This document shows positions 1-7,565 of a stretch of DNA of 11,578 nucleotides, piece after piece. Within the stretch, counting starts at the first letter, position 1. Each line of letters opens with the position of its first letter. The position numbers and the translations under genes were made by a program. The notes beneath the pieces were generated by a model, which was not told the DNA's origin, searched no databases, and was given only the letters and a program-made list of their open reading frames with translations. This DNA comes from Euperipatoides rowelli (Eukaryota > Onychophora > Udeonychophora > Euonychophora > Peripatopsidae), in assembly GCA_003024985.2 (NCBI GenBank), contig PXIH01S0001630.1. One strand, given 5' to 3'.

Positions 1-1067
1 TTATTTTAGTTTATATACTGATATAAGAAAATTCTAAGCCTTAGATCATGTAACATTAGCTAGATTGCTATTGATATCTAGTAAATATGGCTTCCTCAGA
101 ACTTTACTTTCTTAATACTATACTGGATTATTTTTGTCTATAAGGCTTCTTATCCAAATCAATTAATTTTATTTCTAATCAATCGAAAGTTAGAAATGGT
201 ATCCATTAAGATCATCCATTAAACTTTTACAGGCGAGTTATAACCAGCAAAGTAAATACAATATACAGGGTTTTTTTTTTTTTAAATAAAAGTGGATAAT
301 TATACAAAAATATAGAAATATGTTGTGGAAATATTATTTGGAAGTTCTCATATAAAAGATTTTGAGTGACAATTTCAGAGCATTTACAAGTTTTTTATTT
401 GGTAAAATAGCTCAGAAGTTTACACGATTCATTTTTAAGAATTTTTTTTTAAAAAAAAATCGAGATTTTTCCATATGATTAAAATATACTGTATACTGTC
501 GGTAATATATTTTCATCCACTTGTTTTTAAACCCTCAACAAATATAATAATAATATAATAATTATTATCACGGGAAAGACAGACCGTGCAGTTGTCCCAG
601 ACCTGAGGTCGATAATTATTAGATATGATCATATGGACCCATGCGCTCATTGAACACAAATGCATGCCTCAATAATGAAAATTTGTATTTTGATTGATTT
701 GTACTTAATTTGTTCCCCTTTTTAGTTTGACATCATGGGGGAGGTGCAATTGTAAGCGCTTAAAAATGCCACCATATTTGTTTGTTGATATGCTTAGTTT
801 CAAATGTTGACACCTTTACAAAAGTCACGCTGGGTAACACCCATTAAAAAAGTATCCTGCCAGTGTTAGATTGTCATTCATGCCTTGTATTACTTCAATG
901 TCTCCCTCATGATTTTTATTTAGTGACATCACATCTTTAATGATTAGGCCGGATGACCTTTATGTTTTCAATGCAGTGGTTGTGAAAAAAAATGTAAAGA
1001 TGTGAGGCCCAGTCAACAGTTACTGATAGAGTGTATTAATAGTTTATTTATTTATTATTTTATTTCA
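1..1067. other. AT-rich intergenic DNA, no gene seen
   Basis: No open frame of credible coding character occurs on either strand. The stretch holds simple low-complexity DNA: a T-run near 268-281, a perfect 20-bp A/T palindrome at 441-460 (one A, nine T, nine A, one T), and an AAT-type microsatellite near 541-567. A slightly less AT-rich patch around 570-660 and 720-1010 has no recognisable motif. No tRNA A/B boxes or splice-bounded exon could be supported. Confidence 0.6.
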
Positions 1068-1204
1068 TTTGTGTGAAGTTAGAACTAGCGTAGGTCATTC
1101 TTTGTTTGCTCTCTGAATCACAACTTATACTATAAATAGTCAAAAATCTGTGATTTAAATTGTAAACAAAGAATGAACCTACGGTAGTTCTAACTTCACA
1201 CAAA
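1068..1204. repeat. Foldback (MITE-like) inverted repeat
   Basis: The left arm 1068-1107 and right arm 1164-1204 are inverted copies of about 40 bases differing by one substitution and one indel. Each arm begins TTTGTGTGAAGTTAGAACTA read inward. The 56-bp spacer shows further weak pairing (GAATCACA against AAATCACA). The size and shape fit a short non-autonomous foldback DNA transposon. No convincing target-site duplication flanks it, so the superfamily is unknown. Confidence 0.65.
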
Positions 1205-1483
1205 CTAATTTTCTAAAAATAGTCAGTCCTTGTTCTAGGCACTTTATTCCAGTATCCCGACAAAAGTTTTTTGGAATGTCAAACGTAGCTATTTTTTTAA
1301 ATTAAGCAACAACTGGCACAAAAGCTACAAAATAAAGCCACTTTGAGCAAACATTTTTTCTTCACATTTTTTCACTTTCCACCTAACATCGAAACTATCA
1401 TTTTCTATTTGTGTGTATAAATAATTTTAAATTTTTTTCCTCATTCTAGCCATTACCCAGAGATGTTTACTATGGCGAGTCAA
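1205..1483. other. AT-rich spacer, no gene seen
   Basis: A short AT-rich spacer with T-runs near 1290-1300 and 1429-1438. No ORF, repeat or RNA gene was recognised. Confidence 0.5.
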
Positions 1484-1510
1484 CTTTCGCATAGTATTCT
1501 TATGCGAAAG
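1484..1510. repeat. Perfect 10-bp stem hairpin
   Basis: CTTTCGCATA (1484-1493) pairs perfectly with TATGCGAAAG (1501-1510) around a 7-base loop. The right arm and loop are part of the 74-bp dispersed repeat, but the left arm is absent from the second copy near 2573. The hairpin is therefore either the terminus of the complete repeat or a feature unique to this copy. Confidence 0.7.
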
Positions 1511-1566
1511 AGAGAGAGGCAGTTCCTGTGCCGAGTGTAGATGGCGCTGTTACTGGCTTCGAAAAA
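1493..1566 (+). repeat. 74-bp dispersed repeat, copy 1
   Basis: This stretch matches 2573-2646 in the same orientation with only two mismatches (1520 and 1550). It runs from AGTATTCTTATGCGAAAGAG through TGGCGCTGTTACTGGCTTCG to an A-run. It is GC-richer than its surroundings and ends in A-residues, which would fit a fragment of an interspersed element such as a SINE or the end of another transposon. No RNA polymerase III boxes could be assigned. Confidence 0.75.
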
Positions 1567-2441
1567 AACTATGTTTGCTCCCCAAGTCTGTGGGGAACAT
1601 CTGGCACCAAAGATCTACAATCCATCCTACACATTGCAAATAGAAGAGATCATGCTCGTGTGCAACATGTTTTAACCATTTCTACACCTATTTAATCCTG
1701 AAGTCTCAACTTCACTATTTTTTTTGTTCTCAAAATCCTAGATCCTTCTTTATACTATATACTGCACATTTGTGTATTATAAGACAGCTTCATAATAGAG
1801 TGGTCTGTATGGTGGTTAATAAAAGAACCGGTGGATACCAAAGTTTGGAGCTCACCCAAAAAATACATGAAATGAAGAAACCATAACAGCCATCCGGTTT
1901 AACTGTACACACTTTTAGTCAGACATGATAAAGGTAACAAATAAAAATAGTGGATAACAGTATTTCGACAACAATAGTTGTCCAATGTCCATGCCTCACA
2001 CCTTTCAAGCCATCATTACAATCAGTATGTTACATTACCATTTGACCTTTCTTTTTCAGATGGGCTGATAAAAGTTGATTGATGAAGATATAGTGATGCT
2101 GTCATAAAGGTGCCCATATTTGGAACTAAATATGTTGACAAACAACCGCTAATCAGATAAAAACCAAAATTTTAGATAAGGACGATGGTTTCAAATACAC
2201 TTTTGTGCTCTAATTGAATTTGTTGTAGTGGTAGACTTACGATTGTGAAAATAGAATTGAGCCTAGAGGGTCTAGTTCTTTGTAGTTTTAAATCATAGTG
2301 AAATTGTCGTTTTTGAATCAGAAAAGTGTGAGGATATATTATTTATATAACATTTCAATTTTTGGTTAACATAATTTTCTGTCAATCTCTAACTTTAATA
2401 TATTGTTATGCTGACAAGATCCTTTATGAGAACTAGTGAAT
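1567..2441. other. AT-rich intergenic DNA, no gene seen
   Basis: No open frame looks coding and no transposon terminus or RNA gene was recognised in this stretch between the first 74-bp repeat copy and the tandem pair at 2442. Stops are frequent in all frames. Confidence 0.5.
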
Positions 2442-2530
2442 AAGCCCGTTACACGGGAATCAAACATTTTTTTGTTTAAGCCCGCTAAAGCCCATTACAC
2501 GGGCATGAAACATTTCTTTTTTATAATTAT
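2442..2530. repeat. Two tandem copies of a 46-bp unit
   Basis: AAGCCCGTTACACGGG at 2442 and AAGCCCATTACACGGG at 2488 start two successive units of 46 bases that continue with an AAACATTT-plus-T-run segment. The second unit decays after about 2521. The GC-rich heart (CCCGT...ACGGG) can form a short 5-bp stem. The array lies 43 bases upstream of the second 74-bp repeat copy and may belong to the same larger interspersed element. Confidence 0.65.
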
Positions 2531-2572
2531 AAGAGAAAACACCAGATAATAAAGCTTCTAATATTGAGAATC

Positions 2573-2646
2573 AGTATTCTTATGCGAAAGAGAGAGAGGG
2601 AGTTCCTGTGCCGAGTGTAAATGGCGCTGTTACTGGCTTCGAAAAA
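2573..2646 (+). repeat. 74-bp dispersed repeat, copy 2
   Basis: Second copy of the repeat at 1493-1566, same orientation, two mismatches, exactly 1,080 bases downstream. Left-flank similarity stops within the loop of the hairpin seen at copy 1, and right-flank similarity ends after the A-run. These are two independent insertions or a dispersed segment, not a simple large duplication of the region, because flanks differ on both sides. Confidence 0.75.
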
Positions 2647-2855
2647 CACGGCTGCAAGTTATAATATATGTGTATGAATGTGGATAATTTAAATAAAGCA
2701 AATAAATTCTACATGCAAATATATNCTCCTAGTGTGTGTCAAAATACCCCAAAGAAAATTTTTGCATCATTAAAAAAACTGCAAGAATGAAAACTCTGAA
2801 GTGTTTCTCTCCTAGTGTGTCTAGGCTTTAGTGAACTATATTTGTAAATAATAAA
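2647..2855. other. AT-rich spacer with ambiguous base and short duplication
   Basis: CTCCTAGTGTGT occurs at 2726, directly after the ambiguous base at 2725, and again at 2811. No gene was recognised. The repeat may be a tiny local duplication or an assembly irregularity. Confidence 0.4.
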
Positions 2856-3099
2856 GGCCAAATTCTGTTATCTGCCCACCAATATGGCTGATTGTAGTAA
2901 GTTAAAATTATCTAGATTGGCGCTCAGCAAAATCCTGAACCCTAGATTATCCTAGGTTCAGGATTATGGTAAGGCTAGAATGTAAAGAAAATATACTAAA
3001 ATCGACGAGGAAAAATATTAATTCCACAGGCTACTAGTTTTAATTGTCGAGCGACTCCAATCGTTATTTATGTTGGTGGGCATATAACAGAATCTGACC
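2856..3099. mobile_element. MITE-like element with terminal inverted repeats
   Basis: The left end GGCCAAATTCTGTTATCTGC (from 2856) is mirrored by the right end whose reverse complement begins GGTCAGATTCTGTTATATGC (ending 3099). Similarity covers about 30 bases with a few mismatches. The flanks ATAATAAA (2848-2855) and ATAATAAG (3100-3107) match at seven of eight positions and may be the target-site duplication, though such AT-rich flanks could match by chance. There is no transposase ORF in the 244 bp, so it is non-autonomous. The superfamily was not determined. Confidence 0.7.
2931..2965. repeat. Internal hairpin of the MITE-like element
   Basis: AATCCTGAACC (2931-2941) pairs perfectly with GGTTCAGGATT (2955-2965), with an internal CTAG-containing loop of 13 bases. 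It sits near the middle of the 2856-3099 element. Confidence 0.7.
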
Positions 3100-3865
3100 A
3101 TAATAAGAATGATTAAAAAAAAATTAAAACTTGAAAAAGTCTTAGATCCAAACACTAGCTGAAAGTCATGAAAAATCGTATTCAGATAATTTTTGGCAGA
3201 CCAGATGAAGCCATAATCAGTTCATGAGATTTTAGCCACCGATATTTTCCTATTAATCCGACTTGTTGCAATGACAAATGACAAATGCCGAATGAGGTTT
3301 TCAAATAGAAACACAAGATTAAAAGTAAATCGTATAAATTAATCCAAATGAAATACAGCTTCTTGTACATCTCATTCACATATTCAACATATTCACATAT
3401 ACAACGCTGGATGAACACGAAGACAAATGCCAACAAATAACGTTAAACAAATTGACATGTTCAAATGACTCATTTAGATAAGACAATCAAGTAAGATATA
3501 GAAACTATGTTAAAGTAGAAAATAAAATTTGAAAGTAAAATATTAGAAAATGAAAATCCATAGCTAAAACATAAAATTATGTAATAGCTAATTTTGGAGA
3601 TCGACAAATAGAATGTAGACCTATTTGCAAAATGTGATGAACCTCAGTACACAATAATACGGTAGCCTAAAGTTCACAAGTCATTAATCAAAAATTTGAT
3701 AATGATCCTGGTAATTTACTTCAAACAAAAAACTGCCACTGTTTAGCATAGAAAGTAAGAAAAAAATAATAATTTAGATAATAAAACTAAAACTATTTAC
3801 AAAACAATAATATTAGTTTAATGCACTATGGAAGCGCTTACATCTGGGTAATAACCTTGCAGTGT
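3100..3865. other. AT-rich intergenic DNA, no gene seen
   Basis: An 84-codon open frame exists on the minus strand (3182-3436), but its composition is what AT-rich DNA yields by chance and it has no recognisable motif. A short ATTCACATATTC-type direct repeat lies at about 3371-3404. Nothing else was recognised. Confidence 0.5.
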
Positions 3866-3873
3866 GTGTACAC
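3866..3873. repeat. Left target-site duplication (8 bp)
   Basis: GTGTACAC immediately precedes the hAT-like element and matches CTGTACAT at 4378-4385 at six of eight positions, sharing the core TGTACA. Confidence 0.55.
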
Positions 3874-4377
3874 CAGTGCCATAACTAGGGTTGGTGTCAC
3901 CCAGTGTGATAACATATGGTGTCACCCCCCCCATGGAACTTGCGTACCATGATGTATTGGTACCGGGGGAGCACCTTATTTATATTTTTGTTACAGATAT
4001 TTTGATTAGCTTTTTTTTTGTTGCTTGACTAGATGTTTTGTTGCCTTTCTGTCTGATTTGATTAGCTTTTTTTTGCTTGACTAGATGTTTTGTTGCCTTT
4101 CTGTCTGATTTGATTAGCTTTTTTTTTTTTTTTGGCTGTTATGATTTTTAAACTTTAAATTCACTTTAATGCTACACTGGTTCTATTGTATGACCTATTC
4201 AGTATCATAGGGGAAAAATTAACGAAATAAATTATTGACAACATTGCAGGAGCAGAGGAGTTTATTTACACTCCCTCCCCCCAAAAAAAAAAAATATATT
4301 TTATTTGGGTGGCAACCTACTCTATGGTGGCATGGGGTGCGGGTCACACTCCCCACACCTTCCTTGGGAAGCCACTG
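3874..4377. mobile_element. hAT-like non-autonomous DNA transposon, 504 bp
   Basis: The left end CAGTGCCATAACTAGGGTTG and the right end, whose reverse complement starts CAGTGGCTTCCCAAGGAAGG, form degenerate terminal inverted repeats of the CAGTG(G/C)C...AGG type common in animal hAT-like elements. Inside the ends are GGTGTCACCC-type and GGGGTGCGGGTCAC-type segments usual for that terminus class. An 8-bp target duplication with core TGTACA supports insertion by a hAT-type transposase. The interior holds a degenerate T-rich tandem repeat and no transposase. The 95-codon open frame at 4235-4522 runs across the right end into flanking DNA and is not a gene. Confidence 0.7.
4004..4130. repeat. T-rich tandem repeat, about 2.3 units of 52-56 bp
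   Basis: The unit starts GATTAGCTTTTTTTT and includes GCTTGACTAGATGTTTTG and TTGCCTTTCTGTCTGATT. Copies start at 4004, 4060 and 4112 (the last truncated). Length differences come mainly from the T-run. It lies inside the hAT-like element. Confidence 0.8.
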
Positions 4378-4385
4378 CTGTACAT
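4378..4385. repeat. Right target-site duplication (8 bp)
   Basis: CTGTACAT directly follows the right terminus and shares TGTACA with the left flank at 3866-3873. Confidence 0.55.
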
Positions 4386-4984
4386 CACTAATAAATAAAT
4401 TTAATTACATTCAGACAGTTGTGAAAGTTAACCTGTATGGTCAGGTACATAATACCGGTAAAAGTATTAAAAGAGATACTGCCAAGAATAAAGGAAATTA
4501 TAGAACAAAATTCAACAATTAAAAGAATTATTGCCCTTGGTTCATTCACTTCATTTTGGTCAGAAATTAATTATCATAAATAAGAATAGTAGGCTAGAGA
4601 AATTTAGTTTTTTTTTAATCTAGTCAAGATATGGTGAGTACAATAGAATTTTTGGATTAAAAATGCATAAAATAATCTTAAAACAGATGGTGGGGATGTG
4701 GGGAGGCAGCTTGCTCATAAATCCCCCTTCAGAGCTCTTCTCCTGGACACCTCAGACCCCTACCTTGTCAGAACCTGTAAGACTTAGTCTACATTTACAT
4801 CTGCTTTTGGATGCGTAGAAATATTTCGTTTTTGGTACTTGGAAAGATAGGTCTGAAATTATGATATTCTTTGTCATCCTTTTCTATTATGACAGTATCA
4901 TTGCAGTATTTCTGCATTTTCCTGTTTTGGCAGTCTGTAAAACATGGAACACATGTTTTACTTTTTTACTACCTGCTTTTAATA
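4386..4984. other. Spacer upstream of truncated pol, no gene recognised
   Basis: Mostly AT-rich, with a GC-richer island at about 4685-4765. One frame there stays open for some 40 codons but shows no known motif. The open frames from 4861 and 4871 run into pol, but only residues from about 4985 on resemble reverse transcriptase, so the 5' truncation or break of the retroelement lies near 4980. Confidence 0.45.
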
Positions 4985-5619
4985 AACGGACAATGGCGCA
5001 TCTGCAGAGATTACCGACAGTTAAACAAAATAACTATTCCGGACAGATTCCTGCTACCCCACATCCAGGATTTCGGAAATTTACTACATGGAACAAAGGT
5101 CTATTCAAGATTAGACCTAACATCAGCATATAACCAAATCCCAGTAACCCAGACCGACACTCCCAAAATGGCAGTCATTATCCCTTTTGGATTGTAAGAG
5201 TTCCCCGCAAATGCCTTTCGGCCTATGCAATGCCGCACAGACATTCCAACGATTCATCAACGAAGTGCTGACCGGCCTGAACTTTTGTGCCAGCTACATT
5301 GATGACATCCTAATAGCATCGCCAAGCCACCGAAAGCACTTCGAACATCTAAACGTCGTATTCAAACGCCTACACAAATATGGAATCAAACTATACCTTG
5401 ACAAATGCCACTTCATACAGGAAACAGTAACCTTCCTAGGACATCAAATCACTTAAATGGCATCACACCCAGACCTGACAAAATGGAATCCATCAAAGCC
5501 TACTCCACCAGACAACATACAAAGTCTGAGATGCTTCTAAGGAATGGTCAACTTCTACATACAGCTCATACCCAATGTCTCAAAACTCCAAGAACCCCTA
5601 TGTCAACATCTATCTGGAA
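4985..5619 (+). pseudogene. pol: Ty3/Gypsy pol, reverse transcriptase part (broken)
   Basis: Reverse transcriptase copies element RNA into DNA. Homology starts at NGQWRICRDYRQLN, a conserved block before catalytic motif A. Motif A is seen as RLDLTSAY (Asp codon 5114-5116), followed by the PFGL/NAAQTFQRF block and the catalytic YIDD box (5295-5306) in SYIDDILIAS. The FLGHQIT and GMVNFYIQLIPN blocks close the domain. The first part of the domain, protease and gag are missing. Damage: TAA at 5195-5197, a one-base frame change before 5211, a pair of compensating frame changes near 5450 and 5503, and TAA at 5538-5540. The RT-RNase H connection is interrupted at 5619 by foreign DNA and resumes at 7016. 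Family assignment is firm; the lineage is not resolved. Confidence 0.93.
5574..5619. repeat. 46-bp direct duplication, left copy
   Basis: AATGTCTCAAAACTCCAAGA through ATCTATCTGGAA repeats at 6970-7015. The 42 bases after the ambiguous base are identical, and the four preceding bases also agree if the N at 6973 is G. The segment belongs to pol, and removal of one copy plus the intervening DNA keeps the reading frame. It therefore flanks an insertion into pol. Confidence 0.9.
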
Positions 5620-5701
5620 TGAGGAAAAATCCATGTATATTGAGTAAAAACAATAACACAAGAAAATGTAAAGGAATTTATAGTTCACTATATAGTCCCT
5701 A

Positions 5702-5881
5702 ACCCATAGGGACTGTTACCAATGAGAGTACACTTTTAAATGACATCATACTTGCTTTCTCGCACAACACTTCCTGGTGTATAGTGCAAAGGAACTGCAC
5801 AATAGGGTGCTCAACTTCACTAAGAAATTTTACAGAACCATTATGTATACCCACCATATTTGAGGCGACATCAGTTGTCAG
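5702..5881 (-). pseudogene. hAT transposase central-domain fragment
   Basis: Read on the minus strand, 60 codons without a stop resemble the catalytic middle of animal hAT transposases of the kind related to GTF2IRD2/ZBED domesticates. LTTDVASNMVGIHNGSVKFL corresponds to the TDGAPAM(V/T)G block, which carries a catalytic Asp, and CTIHQEVLCEK to the HCxxHQxxLCxK block. The Gly and Pro usually found after TD are replaced by Val and Ser. A TGA lies two codons before the start of this stretch in the minus sense, and TAG follows its end, so nothing longer is open. Only a small part of a roughly 600-residue family protein is present. The fragment belongs with the terminus at 5985-6004 and is a dead, internally deleted copy. 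Confidence 0.72.
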
Positions 5882-6004
5882 TCACAATTTAATATTTAAT
5901 ACATGTCCAATGCTACACCATGCATAATGAGTTCATGTGGTGTGTGTCCAAATCATGTTCGTGTGTCACCGAGTGACACACATATCATAGGTTTGCTGCC
6001 ACTG
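5882..6004 (-). mobile_element. hAT-like 5' terminus (reverse orientation)
   Basis: Read from 6004 leftward the sequence starts CAGTGGCAGCAAACC and then contains two mirrored GTGTGTCAC/GTGACACAC segments, a terminus style found in hAT elements. It sits just upstream, in the minus sense, of the transposase fragment, as expected for the same element after internal deletion. The other terminus was not found near 5620-5700, so this copy is truncated. Without both ends no target duplication can be defined. Confidence 0.6.
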
Positions 6005-6594
6005 ATCGAGATGTATAACGTTAGCCAAATGAATTTGATAAATGTTTTGTAGGTCAAAGCAATGTGTTGAATCATATCCTACCTAATTAGTGTGAGCTGG
6101 TTCATAATTTCTAACTTTTCATTTGTTAAACTAAGAATATGTTTTTCTGATAGACTACTATAGTTTTAAGCAAAGGGCGAATCCTATTTATTTATTCTAT
6201 ATTGTATTTAATTTATGTTGGGGCTAACATTATTAGATGATAAAAGTTTACTCTGAGTTCATTTCATGTGTTCTTCTAGATGTGATTGTGCAACATCATC
6301 ACATGATGAAGTTTTTAGATCAACCTAATTAACATTATTATATGTGTCTATGAATGGCTGAGGTGGTCTACAAACAGTTTCTGCATCCTTTTCCCCTCTT
6401 AATTGCCTTGTTCTTTGTTTACTATTTCAATCGACAAAATGAGAAAAAGCTTACACACTATTGGGGCTAAGGCCTCTTACAAATTTATCCTACTGTATAG
6501 GTATCAACATATGTAAGAAAGTAAAAATTAAATTAGGCGTTAATAAGACAACAATAATAATGAGAGATCCACTCATTGGTTAGAGACAGGAGGT
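6005..6594. other. Insert interior, no gene recognised
   Basis: AT-rich DNA between the hAT remnant and the foldback element. All frames have frequent stops. No transposon terminus, tRNA-like box or coding similarity was recognised. Confidence 0.5.
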
Positions 6595-6968
6595 TTACAC
6601 AAACATTACTGCATGGTATGTAAATAATCTTTAATAGAATGAATAACAATTCTATAAACATTGGTAATATCTTTTGGTTCAGTAATGCAATATAGTCGAG
6701 AAATTCCTTTCTACACAGTAGTTTTCATCGGGGCACACCCATGTGAAAAGTTATAAACTGACAGCTATTTTGTGAAGGCGACTGAAACCTGGACAAAATA
6801 GCCGTCAGTTTCATAACTTTTCATAAGGGTGTGCCCTGAAGAAAACCAACGTTTAGAAAGAAATTTCTCAGCTATATTTGCTTTACTGAACCAAGTATTA
6901 CCAAATGTTAATAGAATTGTAATTCATTCTATTAAATATTTATTTACAAACTAGTACTGTGTGTGTAA
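6595..6968. mobile_element. 374-bp foldback element
   Basis: The left arm 6595-6773 and right arm 6793-6968 are inverted copies over about 175 bases around a 19-base spacer. Matching blocks include TTAATAGAATGAAT, GGTTCAGTAA/TTACTGAACC, GGGCACACCC/GGGTGTGCCC and AAACTGAC(A/G)GCTATTTTGT. The outermost match is TTACACA(A/C)ACA(T/G)TACT. There is no coding capacity. Near-complete pairing marks it as a foldback-type non-autonomous DNA transposon; scattered mismatches and small indels indicate age. No clear short target duplication is seen. Confidence 0.85.
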
Positions 6969-6969
6969 T

Positions 6970-7015
6970 AATNTCTCAAAACTCCAAGAACCCCTATGTC
7001 AACATCTATCTGGAA
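6970..7015. repeat. 46-bp direct duplication, right copy
   Basis: Repeats 5574-5619, with the N at 6973 standing where the left copy has G. From 7016 the sequence continues as pol, resuming the interrupted reading frame. Confidence 0.9.
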
Positions 7016-7565
7016 GCAGCAACAAAGGCACAGAAATCATCACCTGGACAGACAACAGTAACACAGCCTTTGACAAATGCAAAGCACTAGCACAAGCGAC
7101 ACTACTAACCTTCCCATCACCAACAGCAAAACTATCCCTAACCGTGGATGCATCAGACATGGCCATAGGCGCCAGCCTCCAACAAACTCACGGAGACAAC
7201 TGGAACCCCTCACTTTTTACTCACGTAAACTAACCAAACAGAAAGAAAACTACAGTGCCTACGATAGAGAACTTTTAGCCGCTTTTGTAGCAATAAAACA
7301 TTTCATACACATGTTAGAAGGACCAACGTTCAAACTATTCACAGACCATAAACTCCTAACATACGCATTCAACCATAAGCCTCACAAAGCTTCACCAAGA
7401 CAGGCTAGACAACTAGACTTTATTGGCCAGTTCACAACAAACATCAAGCACATCGACAGAAAGGAAAATGTTGTAGCTAATGCACTGTCAAGAATAAATA
7501 CCATCAACTGCCCAACAACCATTGACTACACAACCATCACACAAGAACAAACACAAGATCAATAA
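7016..7565 (+). pseudogene. pol: Ty3/Gypsy pol, RNase H part (broken)
   Basis: RNase H removes template RNA during reverse transcription. The region begins with the connection block ITWTDNSNTAFDKCKAL, then LTVDASDMAIGASL with the first catalytic Asp (7147-7149), YDRELLAAFVAIKHF with the catalytic Glu (7269-7271), and LFTDHKLLTYAF with the next Asp (7344-7346). The last conserved Asp, in the usual NVVADALSR block, is Asn here (AAT, 7479-7481), which should abolish activity. A one-base loss near 7206-7211 shifts the frame, and TAA at 7563-7565 interrupts the linker to integrase. It continues the reverse transcriptase at 4985-5619 across the insert. Confidence 0.93.

Larger units (their letters stand above)
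5620..6969. mobile_element. Composite 1.35-kb insert splitting pol
   Basis: This DNA has no pol similarity and lies exactly between the two copies of a 46-bp pol segment. It holds a reverse-strand hAT remnant (5702-6004), about 590 bases with no recognised gene (6005-6594), and a foldback element whose right end (6968) abuts the right duplication. A 46-bp duplication is far longer than the 4-9 bp made by most integrases and transposases, so a staggered-break event, a variable-duplication retroelement, or an assembly join at the N are all possible. Confidence 0.75.

Noticed and set aside
975-1000. hAT-like terminus starting CAGTGGTTGTGAAA
   Set aside because: The match to a hAT end fades after about nine bases, and no partner terminus or flanking duplication was found.
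3182-3436. 84-codon minus-strand open frame
   Set aside because: Residues are the Phe/Leu/Ile/Tyr mix expected from AT-rich DNA, with no motif, no upstream context and no recognisable homology.
4235-4522. 95-codon plus-strand open frame
   Set aside because: It crosses the right terminus of the hAT-like element into unrelated flank, so it is a chance frame.
6566-6600. tRNA- or SINE-like A box (GGTTAGAG)
   Set aside because: No B box at the required distance and no cloverleaf could be drawn.
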